Positions 17,600 through 26,842 of a stretch of 64,000 bases of DNA are shown here, in pieces; within the stretch, counting starts at the first letter, position 1, and each line of letters opens with the position of its first letter. The stretch is from Octadecabacter algicola (GTDB lineage: Bacteria > Pseudomonadota > Alphaproteobacteria > Rhodobacterales > Rhodobacteraceae): assembly GCF_021532625.1 (NCBI RefSeq), contig NZ_JAKGAR010000002.1:682001-746000 (forward strand). The letters are read 5' to 3'. The position numbers and the translations under genes are program-made. The notes below the pieces were generated by a model. That model was not told the origin of the DNA, did not search any database, and saw only the letters and a list, made by a program, of their open reading frames with translations.

Positions 17600-20211
17600 G
17601 CGACTTCTCCTTCGCGTAGGGTTGCTGGTGCTGCTCGGCCTTTTTGCAGGAATGCAATCAAGGCGAGCAACAGTAGGGCGGGGATCCAGATGAGTTCCTT
17701 TGGCATCTGATTGGAAGCGACCTGCACAGAGCTGATTGCAACCGGTTCGTCACCGTAGAAGTCAAAGGATGAAAGTGCATCGGACAGTTCTGTACCGAAA
17801 CCCGGTTCATCCATGTTCTGGGCGTCACCATCGGCCACCAGAACGATACCGAGAGCATCAAGGCGCGCATCGGCCCCTTCGACATCTGGAACAGTCAATG
17901 GAACGGTGATGTCCTTCATTTCGAACGTGTCAAAGTCAGGTCCTGAGATGACTGTGCGCAATGAACTACCTGGTTCCGCATCGGCAAGAGCCTGAGAGAA
18001 TGCGGCGGGTTCAATGTCATCGAACGGTGGCTGGATCTGGTTCATAAAGAACCCAGGGCGGAACAATGCAAAGGCAATAACCAGCATCGCAACGGTTTCC
18101 CAAATGCGGTTCTTTGTGAGGAACCAACCCATTGTTGCCGCCGTGAACACCAAGATCCCGATCGTCGCCGTTATGAAGACGATTATCCCTTGTGCAATCG
18201 TCACATCAATCAACAAGAGGTCCGTGTTGAAGATGAATACGAAGGGCAAGGCCACTGTGCGCAGGCTGTAGAAGAAGGCAGTGAACCCAGTACGGATCGC
18301 ATCACCACCTGAAACAGCAGCGGCAGCGAAACTCGCCAATCCTACGGGGGGCGTCACATCCGCCATGATCCCGAAGTAGAAGACGAACAGGTGAACAGCG
18401 ATTAGTGGGACAACTAATCCAGACTGTGCACCTAGTTCGACCACAACGGCGACCATAAGGGATGACACTACGATGTAGTTCGCCGTCGTTGGGAGCCCCA
18501 TGCCAAGGATCAGCGACAAGATTGCCACGAAGATCAGCATGAGGATCAGGTTACCTCCGGAGAGGAATTCAACAAAGTCCGCCATTACTTGGCCGATGCC
18601 AGTCAAGGACACTGTGCCAACGATGATACCCGCAGTTGCAGTCGCAAGACCGATACCGATCATGTTGCGGGCGCCATCAATCATGCCTTCGATCAAATCA
18701 ATCAAACCTGCTTTGAGGCGGCTGATTGGATTTGCTTCGCCACGAAAGAATGCTTTGAGCGTTTTCTGTGTCAGCAGGATGCCGAACAACATGAATGTTG
18801 CCCAGAATGCGGACAGGCCCGGGGATTTGCGTTCGATCATCAGGAAGTAAACCAGAACGATGATCGGCAGCAGGTAGTACAGGCCAGACTTGTAGATTTT
18901 CGCGAGGTCTGGAAGTTCGACAACCTCGGCATTCGGATCATCGGGTTCCAAGTCTTCGACCTGCGCCGCAAGGTAGATTAGGCCGACGTAGACCAGAGCA
19001 AGCAATACCGTCAATATCAGACCGGAGCCTTCTGGGAACATCGATACGATGGCCGCTACCGGATACTGGGTGGCATAGCACAGCAGAGCGAAACCAGCGA
19101 AGAAACCGAACATCCCCAACACGGTGTTGAACATGTTAACAACTTTGTTGCCGATGGTTGGCATGTTGTTTTTCACCGCTTCAAGGTGAACGATGTAAAC
19201 CAAAGCGATGTAGCTAATGATCGCTGGTAGGAACGCGTGAGTGATGACTTCGACGTAGGAAATGCCCACATATTCCACCATCAAAAAGGCCGCAGCCCCC
19301 ATAACAGGTGGCATGATCTGGCCGTTCACAGAGGATGCAACCTCAACAGAGCCAGCTTTTTCGGCGCTAAATCCAACGCGTTTCATGAGTGGAATGGTGA
19401 AGGTACCTGTTGTCACAACGTTTGCGATAGAAGACCCGGAAATCAGGCCCGTTGCAGCAGACCCGACAACGGCTGCCTTAGCAGGACCACCACGAAGGTG
19501 ACCCAATGCGCCAAAGGCCATCTTGATGAAGTAGTTGCCAGCGCCCGCTTTATCGAGAAGGGCACCAAACAACACGAACAGGAATACAAATCGAGTGGAA
19601 ACCCCAAGGGCGATCCCGAACACACCCTCAGATGTGATCCACATGTGGCTCATGGCTTTACGCAAAGAAGCACCAGCCCAACGGATTTGGTCAGGCACAA
19701 CTTCGGAAGATCCAAAGAATACGTAGGCAAGGAACACAACCGCCAAGAGGACCATCACAGGGCCCAATGTGCGGTATGCGGCGATGAATAGGAAAATCAG
19801 ACCCGCAAGTGCGAAATAGGAATCCGAGTGATCTGCAAGCCCACCATTTCCAACGATTTTATCATAGAAAAAGTAGCCGTAGAGCGCGAGGAACGCGCCG
19901 CCTAGTCCAAGGATCCAATCATACCAAGGAATGCTGTCGCGGGGGCTGTTTTTGAACAATGGATAGGCCATTGCCGACAAGAAAATAGCAAAAGCGAGGT
20001 GGATTTGACGGGAGTTGTTGATCAAGTCCCCTGGCAAAACATAAGGACCAATCGGAGACGCAAGAAGCACTTGAAAGCTCGACCAGAGCAGCGCTGTGAT
20101 TGCGATCATTTTACCAATTGCGCCAGCAGGACTTCGGGCACCACTGTCGCTGGCGGCGACAAGCTCCTGAAGTTCTTCCTCGCTTAGCGCGCGATTTTCT
20201 GTGGTTGTCAT
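17596..20211 (-). CDS. TAXI-type TRAP transporter fused small and large permease subunit
   Basis: This 871-residue membrane protein joins the DctQ-like (first ~200 residues) and DctM-like parts of a TRAP transporter. The DctM core shows ATGLISGSSIANVVTTGTFT near 255 and GMGLPTTANYIVVSS near 575. After about residue 700 a hydrophilic periplasmic tail of roughly 120 residues plus one last helix resembles the DUF3394 extension of TAXI permeases. It imports a carboxylate or similar solute using a sodium or proton gradient. The substrate is unknown. The stop overlaps the stress-protein start, and the binding-protein gene lies 91 bp upstream, across a hairpin. Confidence 0.92.
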   Translation of the reverse strand: MTTTENRALSEEELQELVAASDSGARSPAGAIGKMIAITALLWSSFQVLLASPIGPYVLPGDLINNSRQIHLAFAIFLSAMAYPLFKNSPRDSIPWYDWILGLGGAFLALYGYFFYDKIVGNGGLADHSDSYFALAGLIFLFIAAYRTLGPVMVLLAVVFLAYVFFGSSEVVPDQIRWAGASLRKAMSHMWITSEGVFGIALGVSTRFVFLFVLFGALLDKAGAGNYFIKMAFGALGHLRGGPAKAAVVGSAATGLISGSSIANVVTTGTFTIPLMKRVGFSAEKAGSVEVASSVNGQIMPPVMGAAAFLMVEYVGISYVEVITHAFLPAIISYIALVYIVHLEAVKNNMPTIGNKVVNMFNTVLGMFGFFAGFALLCYATQYPVAAIVSMFPEGSGLILTVLLALVYVGLIYLAAQVEDLEPDDPNAEVVELPDLAKIYKSGLYYLLPIIVLVYFLMIERKSPGLSAFWATFMLFGILLTQKTLKAFFRGEANPISRLKAGLIDLIEGMIDGARNMIGIGLATATAGIIVGTVSLTGIGQVMADFVEFLSGGNLILMLIFVAILSLILGMGLPTTANYIVVSSLMVAVVVELGAQSGLVVPLIAVHLFVFYFGIMADVTPPVGLASFAAAAVSGGDAIRTGFTAFFYSLRTVALPFVFIFNTDLLLIDVTIAQGIIVFITATIGILVFTAATMGWFLTKNRIWETVAMLVIAFALFRPGFFMNQIQPPFDDIEPAAFSQALADAEPGSSLRTVISGPDFDTFEMKDITVPLTVPDVEGADARLDALGIVLVADGDAQNMDEPGFGTELSDALSSFDFYGDEPVAISSVQVASNQMPKELIWIPALLLLALIAFLQKGRAAPATLREGEVA

Positions 20212-20254
20212 AAGTCCCCCTGTCGCCGGTTTCCGGCTGATCGTGTTTCGCGTT

Positions 20255-20279
20255 CCGGGGCCGAAAGGATCGGCCCCGG
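20255..20279 (-). other. Perfect 10-bp GC hairpin between TRAP binding-protein and permease genes
   Basis: CCGGGGCCGA (20255-20264) pairs perfectly with TCGGCCCCGG (20270-20279) around five bases, just after the binding-protein stop. There is no T run. This probably protects the upstream mRNA end or partly terminates, favouring the binding protein over the permease. Confidence 0.65.
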
Positions 20280-20302
20280 GGTTGTTGTGGGTAAGGTGGC
20301 GA

Positions 20303-21274
20303 TTACTCGATCAGGCCAGCTTCTTCGTAGTACTTGGCAGCGCCGTCATGCAGCGGAGCGGACAGGCCGGCAGATGCCATGTCAGCTGGTTCCAAGTTTG
20401 CGAATGCAGGGTGCAAGCCGCGGAAATCGTCGATGTTGTCGAACACGGACTTAACCAGTGTGTAAACGACGTCTTCAGACACATCAGCGGAGCTGACGAA
20501 AGTCGCGCCGACACCAAATGTCATGACGTCTTCGTCGTTACCGCGGTACATGCCGCCCGGGATTGTTGCTGAACGGTAGAAGGAGTTATCTTCAATCAGC
20601 TGAGCCACAACATCGCCGGACACTTCAACAAGCACGGAATCACATGCTGTTGTCGCTTCAGAGATGGAACCGGAAGGGTGACCAACAGTGTAAACCATCG
20701 CATCGATCTGGTTGTCGCAAAGTGCTGCGGACTGCTCGGACGCTTTCAGTTCTGTGGCCAGTGCGAAATCGTCAGTTGTCCAACCGAGGGCTTCCATAAG
20801 AACTTCCATTGTGCCGCGTTGGCCGGAACCGGGGTTGCCGATGTTGACGCGCTTGCCCTGAAGGTCCTCGAACGATGTGATGCCACTGTCAGCACGCGCC
20901 ACAACCGTGAACGGCTCAGGGTGGACTGAGAAAACAGCGCGCAGGTTTTCGAATGGACCTGACTCTTCGAAGCGGGATGTGCCGTTGTAGGCGTGGTACT
21001 GCCAGTCGGATTGGGCAACACCAAATTCCAATTCGCCTTCGCGGATTGTGTTGATGTTGTAGACCGAACCGCCTGTGGATTCGACGGAACAGCGGACACC
21101 GTGGTCACGGCGGCCTTGGTTAACCAAGCGGCAAATCGCGCCACCAGTTGGGTAATAGACACCAGTTACACCACCGGTACCGATTGTGATGAACTCTTCG
21201 GCCATGACGGTAGGCGCTGACATTGTAGCAGCGACCGCAACGGCGGCAAAAGTTGAGGTTTTCATTCGGATCAT
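20303..21274 (-). CDS. TAXI-family TRAP transporter substrate-binding protein
   Basis: This 323-residue periplasmic binding protein has a signal peptide (MIRMKTSTFAAVAVAATMSAPTVMA) and the TAXI family opening FITIGTGGVTGVYYPTGGAIC. Other marks are GKRVNIGNPGSGQRGTM near 145 and AMVYTVGHPSGSI near 210. The ATG at 21274 is preferred because GGGAG lies 7 bases upstream; a second ATG lies three codons later. The gene heads the operon with the fused permease and the stress protein. It diverges from the aminotransferase gene across a 227-bp region with a dyad. The ligand is not predictable. Confidence 0.92.
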   Translation of the reverse strand: MIRMKTSTFAAVAVAATMSAPTVMAEEFITIGTGGVTGVYYPTGGAICRLVNQGRRDHGVRCSVESTGGSVYNINTIREGELEFGVAQSDWQYHAYNGTSRFEESGPFENLRAVFSVHPEPFTVVARADSGITSFEDLQGKRVNIGNPGSGQRGTMEVLMEALGWTTDDFALATELKASEQSAALCDNQIDAMVYTVGHPSGSISEATTACDSVLVEVSGDVVAQLIEDNSFYRSATIPGGMYRGNDEDVMTFGVGATFVSSADVSEDVVYTLVKSVFDNIDDFRGLHPAFANLEPADMASAGLSAPLHDGAAKYYEEAGLIE

Positions 21275-21372
21275 TGACGTTCTCCCAAGAACTAATTTGT
21301 TTTGGGACGGGTAATTGCGAGCATTGGCATAGCGCCGTTGCCCGTCTTGTTGTTCCGCCCCAGTGCAGCAAT

Positions 21373-21387
21373 GCAGGAGATTCCTGC
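21373..21387. promoter_or_regulatory. Perfect dyad GCAGGA-N3-TCCTGC in divergent promoter region
   Basis: A perfect 6-3-6 inverted repeat lies in the middle of the 227-bp region between the divergent TAXI binding-protein gene (starts 21274) and the aminotransferase gene (21502). It is a candidate operator controlling both directions. Binding by the FixJ-like regulator at 24844-25488 is a guess from proximity. Confidence 0.4.
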
Positions 21388-21501
21388 TTGTCCCTCGACT
21401 GTCTCAGTGAGGGCGAAACCTGTCTATGCGCGTAACTACCTATATCCTGACGACCCAAGTCATGAGAGGGTTTCGGCAAAATTGGGTCGGAGTTTCCCGC
21501 C

Positions 21502-22833
21502 ATGAATCACGTTTTTCCACGCCATTCAAAATCGTTGCCGCCCACTGGTCTTGCGGGGGATGGGGTTTATTTGATCGACGAAAACGGTAATCGCTATTTC
21601 GATGGATCGGGCGGTGCTGCGGTGTCTTGTTTGGGGCACAGCGACCAAGACGTAATCAAAGCGATCAAAGATCAGCTTTATAGTATGGCCTTTGCCCACA
21701 CAAGTTTTTTGTCGTCGCGCCCTGCCGAACAGTTAGCAGATAAGCTGATCGAACATGCCCCCGAAGGTTTGGATCGCGTTTACTTTGTCTCCGGCGGATC
21801 AGAGGCGGTTGAGGCGGCGTTGAAACTGGCGCGTCAATACTATGTCGAGATTGGCCAGCCTGAACGGTCCAAGATCATTGCTCGTCGTCAAAGTTATCAT
21901 GGCAATACCTTGGGTGCGCTGGCTGTCGGTGGCAATGAATGGCGCCGCGCCCCGTTTGCGCCGTTACTTATGGACGTTAGTCACATCGCGCCCTGTTATG
22001 CCTACCGCGAACAGCATGAAGGCGAGACAGAGGCCGACTTTGGCTTGCGGATGGCCGACGAGTTGGAAGCAGAAATCCTGCGGCTTGGCGAGGATCAAGT
22101 CATGGCCTTCGTCGCTGAACCTGTTGTCGGCGCCACCCTTGGGGCGGTACCAGCGGCGGACGGCTATTTCAAACGCATCCGTGAAATCTGCGATCAGTAT
22201 GGTGTCTTGCTCATCCTTGATGAAGTCATGTGCGGGATGGGGCGAACCGGCACGTTATTTGCTTGCGAACATGACGACATCAGCCCTGATATTTGCACAA
22301 TCGCTAAGGGTCTTGGGGCGGGGTACCAGCCTATCGGGGCTACGCTGTGTTCATCCAAAATATACAATGCGATCGAACAGGGCAGCGGGTTTTTCCAACA
22401 TGGCCATACCTATGTCGGACACCCAACAGCCTGTGCGGCGGGGCTGGCGGTGGTGGATAAACTTACCTCTGGCTTAGTGGATGGCGTCACTGCGAAAGGT
22501 GAGGTGTTACAGGATATGCTGCGTGCAGCACTGGGCCAACATGCGAACGTGGGCGATATTCGCGGACGTGGATTGTTTGTCGGCGTCGAGTTCGTGAAAG
22601 ACCGCGATACCAAAGACTGCCTTGATCCAGCGATGAAGTTTAACGCAAAGCTCAAGAAGGCCGCATTTGCCCATGGCTTGATTTGTTATCCTATGGGCGG
22701 GACAGTTGATGGGGTCCAAGGGGACCATGTGTTGCTGGCGCCGCCGTTTATTTCCACGATGGATCATCTTGACGAAGTTGTACAAAAATTGACAGCAGCG
22801 GTTGATACCGTCACGGCCGATCTGGGACTATGA
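21502..22833 (+). CDS. Class III PLP aminotransferase (aspartate aminotransferase-family annotation)
   Basis: This 443-residue enzyme belongs to the omega-aminotransferase group. The PLP lysine is Lys269 in TIAKGLGAGYQPIGA. Other family marks are YFVSGGSEAVEAALKLARQY near 93, LLILDEVMCGMGRTG near 236 and QHGHTYVGHPTACAAG near 298. It probably moves an amino group from an imported or internal amine to a keto acid, but the substrate is not set by sequence. It is divergent from the TAXI transporter and followed after 36 bp by a two-component system. The three units may form one catabolic module. Confidence 0.88.
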   Translation: MNHVFPRHSKSLPPTGLAGDGVYLIDENGNRYFDGSGGAAVSCLGHSDQDVIKAIKDQLYSMAFAHTSFLSSRPAEQLADKLIEHAPEGLDRVYFVSGGSEAVEAALKLARQYYVEIGQPERSKIIARRQSYHGNTLGALAVGGNEWRRAPFAPLLMDVSHIAPCYAYREQHEGETEADFGLRMADELEAEILRLGEDQVMAFVAEPVVGATLGAVPAADGYFKRIREICDQYGVLLILDEVMCGMGRTGTLFACEHDDISPDICTIAKGLGAGYQPIGATLCSSKIYNAIEQGSGFFQHGHTYVGHPTACAAGLAVVDKLTSGLVDGVTAKGEVLQDMLRAALGQHANVGDIRGRGLFVGVEFVKDRDTKDCLDPAMKFNAKLKKAAFAHGLICYPMGGTVDGVQGDHVLLAPPFISTMDHLDEVVQKLTAAVDTVTADLGL

Positions 22834-22869
22834 CTTGATCTGCAACGAAGAACCTAACACAGTTCACTC

Positions 22870-24810
22870 ATGAGGTACTCACTCGGATTTGTTTTGGCGC
22901 TGAGCCTTGCAGGGCTGCAATTCATTGCGATCATCATCGTCGTGTCCACGTCTTACGTGTCCTCCGAACGCGCCATGTTGGAACATGCCCGTGGGCTGAT
23001 GGATGAAGCTGGTGCGAACGCCGCAGAACACACCAAACGGTTTCTTGAACCTGCCACAGAAATCACTGAACAGGCCCGCCGTCTGTTGAACAACGGCCTT
23101 GTTTCAACAACATCGCCAGACCAGATGGAACAGTATTTCTTTCAATTGCTGCGCACGGAAGCCCAGTTGTCGGGGATCTATTATGGGGATGAGGACGGCA
23201 ATTTCATCTATGTCATGAACAGCGATGGACCTGGCCCGTACCGAACGAAACTCATCACAATTGAAAGCGATCAACGAACAATTGAATATATCTGGCGCGA
23301 TGCTGAATACGGCGTCGTTGAACGCAGCTTTGATCCAAACGACACCTTCGATGCGCGGGCGCGGCCATGGTATATTGAAGCAAGCCAGCTCGGATCTCGG
23401 ATATGGACCGACCCCTACATCTTCTTCTCGTCCCAACAGCCTGGCATCACGGTGGCAGCACCGATCCAAGGCGAGGAAGGACAACTAGACGGTGTTGTAG
23501 GCATTGATCTGGACATTGCCGACATATCGCTGTTCCTGTCCGATCTCACCATTGGGGATTCAGGCGCAGCCTTTATCATAAGTGATGATGGCCGTGTGAT
23601 CGCGCATCCTGATCCCGCTCGTATCAGTACCCGCAACGAGGATGGAACGATGGGGTTCATTGGTATCGACGATTTCAGTGATCCAATCGTGCGCGCAGCA
23701 TTTGCAGACTTTGACAGTCGAATTTCATCATCGACACAGCCAGTACAGTCTGAGTTCGGGTTTTCTGGCCAACAGTACATGACATTGCTGTTGCCCATTC
23801 CTGATATTGACCTGCCGTGGAATATCGCCGTTTTTGCCCCAGAGAACGATTTTATCCAAGGCATCAGAGATAACCTATCTCGCAATATCTGGATTGCTGC
23901 GATCATTTCGATTGTGACAGCTGTTGCGGGCCTTATCCTTGCTGAACTGATCCTGAAACCCGTCAGGGCCTTTGCGGTACGCACGTCATTGGTGTCCCAA
24001 GGTGAGGTGTCGACAAGCGCCCCACAGCCGCGCACCTACAATGAACTGCGGGCGGCGAATGCGACCTTGATCAATGAAATTGCTCAAAGACGGAAATTGG
24101 ATGCTAAGCTACAGGAACTTAATCGTGAACTGTCTCACGTAACGCGGGTAAACATGATGGGGCAAATGGCAACCGGTCTTGCCCATGAATTAAGCCAACC
24201 TTTAACGACGATTTCCCAAAACCTCGACACAGCTTTGTCCGTCGCCAAGATGGACCCGGCGCCAAATGAAGAACTGATTTCTATCCTATCCGAACTTGAT
24301 GAGCAGGCGCACCAAGGCGGGGATATTATCCGCGCTTTGCGCAGCTTCGTGCGAAAAGACAAGGGCACGCCACAGTCGTTCGAGCTCAAGGAGTTAGTGG
24401 AACAAACCCAACGGTTGGTGCGCCAAGAACTTGAGGCCGGGGCAATAACCATGGAAACGCAAATCCCTGAATTGCGCCCTGCGATTGGGAACCGTGTGCA
24501 GATCGCGCAAGTTCTTATCAATCTCCTCCGAAATGCAATTGATGCGATTGTCACGGCCGAAACCACTCAACGGAAGATCACAATCAAAGCGTTGCAATTG
24601 CCTGATGCGATCGAGGTTCGAGTAGAAGATAGCGGCCCCGGAGTTGATCCAGAATTGACGCTGTTCAAGGAATTCCAAACCAGCAAGCCGGATGGCTTAG
24701 GGTTGGGCCTTTCGATCTCGCGTACCATCGTTGAAGCTGGGGGCGGCGACCTGTGGTACGACGAGCGATCGCAGCAGTTCCGTTTTACAGTCCCCTGTGA
24801 AACGCATTAG
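22870..24810 (+). CDS. Membrane sensor histidine kinase with dCache-like sensor
   Basis: This 646-residue kinase has a first helix at about 5-27 and a periplasmic double-Cache region (about 35-325; marks IWTDPYIFFSSQQPGITVAAPI and GDSGAAFIISDDGRVIAHP, each seen in part). A second helix follows near 340-360 and a coiled stretch near 395-425. The H-box GLAHELSQPLTTI holds His439. The N-box reads NLLRNAIDAI and the G-boxes VEDSGPGVD and GLGLGLSISRTIVEAGGG. It resembles DctB/FixL-type kinases that sense small organic ligands. The partner is the FixJ-like regulator 33 bp downstream. The ligand may be the TAXI substrate. Confidence 0.88.
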   Translation: MRYSLGFVLALSLAGLQFIAIIIVVSTSYVSSERAMLEHARGLMDEAGANAAEHTKRFLEPATEITEQARRLLNNGLVSTTSPDQMEQYFFQLLRTEAQLSGIYYGDEDGNFIYVMNSDGPGPYRTKLITIESDQRTIEYIWRDAEYGVVERSFDPNDTFDARARPWYIEASQLGSRIWTDPYIFFSSQQPGITVAAPIQGEEGQLDGVVGIDLDIADISLFLSDLTIGDSGAAFIISDDGRVIAHPDPARISTRNEDGTMGFIGIDDFSDPIVRAAFADFDSRISSSTQPVQSEFGFSGQQYMTLLLPIPDIDLPWNIAVFAPENDFIQGIRDNLSRNIWIAAIISIVTAVAGLILAELILKPVRAFAVRTSLVSQGEVSTSAPQPRTYNELRAANATLINEIAQRRKLDAKLQELNRELSHVTRVNMMGQMATGLAHELSQPLTTISQNLDTALSVAKMDPAPNEELISILSELDEQAHQGGDIIRALRSFVRKDKGTPQSFELKELVEQTQRLVRQELEAGAITMETQIPELRPAIGNRVQIAQVLINLLRNAIDAIVTAETTQRKITIKALQLPDAIEVRVEDSGPGVDPELTLFKEFQTSKPDGLGLGLSISRTIVEAGGGDLWYDERSQQFRFTVPCETH

Positions 24811-24843
24811 GTTAGATAACACCCGAATTTAGGTAACGCTTTC

Positions 24844-25488
24844 ATGGTCGATTCTCGGTCCTCTCAAACCTCAACTGTGTTCCTCATTGATGACGACGAG
24901 GATGTACGAACCAGCTTGTCACGGGCGTTGAATAAACGCGGTTTTTTGGTCCGCACTTTTGAAGACGCACGCCAGTTTCTTGACGCTTTTGATCCGTCGT
25001 ATCTGGGATGTTTGGTGCTGGACTATGGCTTGCCTCAAATGGACGGTTTGAAACTGCAAAAGGTCTTGGCCGAGAAGAATATCAATATTCCAATCATCTT
25101 TATTTCGGGTCACGGGGGTGTGCCGGAAACCGTCCAAGCGATGAAAGCAGGGGCGGTCGATTTTCTGGAAAAACCGTTTCGCCAAAAAGTCCTTGTCGAC
25201 TGTATCAACGCGGCCTTTCTTGCAGATCGGGAAAAAAGAACCGAGGAAAGTCACCGAATTTCCGCGTTACAAAGGTTTGCCAAATTGACGCTTCGCGAGA
25301 AAGAAGTCGCTAACTTCATGATCGCCAATCCGTCCAGCACATCCAGTAAGGAAATTGGCAGGGAATTAGACATTAGCCCACGGACGGTGGACCATCACCG
25401 CGCCCGCATTCTTGAAAAAATGGATATCGGATCGGTGGCAGAGCTCATTGATTTGGCAATTCCGCACGCTGATCGTGCAGACTCATGA
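24844..25488 (+). CDS. FixJ/NarL-type response regulator
   Basis: This 214-residue regulator has an N-terminal receiver domain (VFLIDDDEDVRTS; phospho-acceptor Asp60 in LVLDYGLPQMDG; conserved Lys in FLEKPF). A C-terminal LuxR-type helix-turn-helix reads LTLREKEVANFMI...SSKEIGRELDISPRTVDHHRARI, seen in two parts from about 150. This is the FixJ arrangement. It directly follows the histidine kinase gene and is almost surely its partner. Likely targets are the upstream aminotransferase and the divergent TAXI transporter operon. Confidence 0.9.
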   Translation: MVDSRSSQTSTVFLIDDDEDVRTSLSRALNKRGFLVRTFEDARQFLDAFDPSYLGCLVLDYGLPQMDGLKLQKVLAEKNINIPIIFISGHGGVPETVQAMKAGAVDFLEKPFRQKVLVDCINAAFLADREKRTEESHRISALQRFAKLTLREKEVANFMIANPSSTSSKEIGRELDISPRTVDHHRARILEKMDIGSVAELIDLAIPHADRADS

Positions 25489-25534
25489 AATCGTGACCGC
25501 ATTGGGGCAAGGGCTTTGTTGGCTAATGCTGGAA

Positions 25535-26542
25535 CTAACTATCCGTTTTCGGGGCACGTAACGAAGCCAAAACTTTGCCTGCAATTTCAAACGACCGGAC
25601 CCGCGCTGCGTGATCGTGTATCATGCCGGTCACCATCAGCTCGTCTGGTTGGTACTTGTCGATGATGGCACTGAGCTGCGTCTTTACTGTCGAAGGCGAA
25701 CCCGTTGCTGAGCATGATAAGGCTTGTCTTACTTGTTCCAAAACGGGAGCAGGGACAAGTGCTTGAACCTCGTCGACTGGCACAGGCAATTTGCCCGGTG
25801 TGCCGGAAAATAAGCGTGCAAAGGAAAGCGTAATCGAAGATTTCAAAAACTGCGCCGCCTCGTCGGTTTCGGCGGCGCAAACTCCTGCGGCGACGATGGC
25901 GTAGGGTTCGGACAAGAAACGAGATGGTTTGAATGTCGTTCTATAGATGGACAGAGCTTGTTCGAGCATGGTGGGCGCAAAATGCGAAGCAAAAGCATAG
26001 GGTAGGCCGAGATGGGCAGCCAGTTGGGCGCCGTAAAGACTGGAACCAAGGATCCAAACAGGCACATGTGTTCCCTCACCTGGAATAGCGCGCACCTTTG
26101 CATCGGCGGGCATATCGCCAAAATAGCCGATCAATTCTAGCACGTCTTGGGGGAAGCTATCCTCAGGTGCCATGTGGCGGCGCAGCGCACGGGCAGTTGC
26201 CATGTCGGTTCCGGGCGCACGACCCAAGCCTAGATCGATCCGGTCACCGAAAAGTGTGGCGAGCGTCCCGAACTGTTCGGCAATTACCAGCGGGGCGTGG
26301 TTTGGAAGCATGATCCCACCGGCGCCGATCCGCATGGTTTGGGTTGCGGCAGCTACTTGGCCGATCATAACCGCCGTCGCAGCGCTCGCGATTCCAGCCA
26401 TGTTGTGATGCTCGGCCAGCCAAAAACGATGGTAGCCTGACGTTTCGGCAGCGCGAGCTAACGAGACCGTGTTCGCTAGGGCGTCCGCAGCGGTTTTACC
26501 TTCCGGTACGGGTGATAAGTCGAGAAGAGAATAGTGCTGCAT
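25535..26542 (-). CDS. LLM-class flavin-dependent oxidoreductase (MsnO8 group)
   Basis: This 335-residue luciferase-like monooxygenase is FMN-dependent. Family marks are the N-terminal [28 protein letters not shown] near 40 and [20 protein letters not shown] near 75. The start at 26542 is chosen over in-frame starts further upstream because an AAGGA ribosome site precedes it and homologues begin here. No partner genes are nearby; it stands alone, converging with the two-component operon. The physiological substrate is unknown. Confidence 0.87.
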   Translation of the reverse strand: MQHYSLLDLSPVPEGKTAADALANTVSLARAAETSGYHRFWLAEHHNMAGIASAATAVMIGQVAAATQTMRIGAGGIMLPNHAPLVIAEQFGTLATLFGDRIDLGLGRAPGTDMATARALRRHMAPEDSFPQDVLELIGYFGDMPADAKVRAIPGEGTHVPVWILGSSLYGAQLAAHLGLPYAFASHFAPTMLEQALSIYRTTFKPSRFLSEPYAIVAAGVCAAETDEAAQFLKSSITLSFARLFSGTPGKLPVPVDEVQALVPAPVLEQVRQALSCSATGSPSTVKTQLSAIIDKYQPDELMVTGMIHDHAARVRSFEIAGKVLASLRAPKTDS

Positions 26543-26842
26543 TCTGGTATCCTTTGCCATCGAGATAAGCGCCTGCGTTGTACAATCCAAGGGAGACTTC
26601 CTATTGGGGATCAACATGGAACGGATCGCGGGGGCAGTTGTCACATTCTTTGCCATGCCCAGTCATTTTGGGAGAAAAAAAGAAGGAGCCAGCCTGCCGC
26701 AAAACGAAAGCCGTTACGCCTGATTGCCCTCCTTGGTGTGGCTGCTTTGGAGGCAAAAACGTAGATCTTCTTGCCTGTCTACTGTTTCTGACGTCAGTCC
26801 AAATATGCCGTTTCGGGAGGAGACGAAGTTGCCCGCAACCTA
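26543..26842. other. Non-coding stretch between LLM oxidoreductase and GGDEF genes
   Basis: About 300 bases lie between the 5' end of the LLM oxidoreductase gene and the 3' end of the cyclase gene, both on the minus strand. The region must contain the oxidoreductase promoter. Short open frames here lack ribosome sites and recognisable products. No clear terminator hairpin or repeat was seen. Confidence 0.5.

Noticed and set aside
21318-21346. Possible sigma-54 promoter (TTGGCAT...TTGCCC) between TAXI and aminotransferase genes
   Set aside because: GG and GC are 12 bases apart instead of 10.
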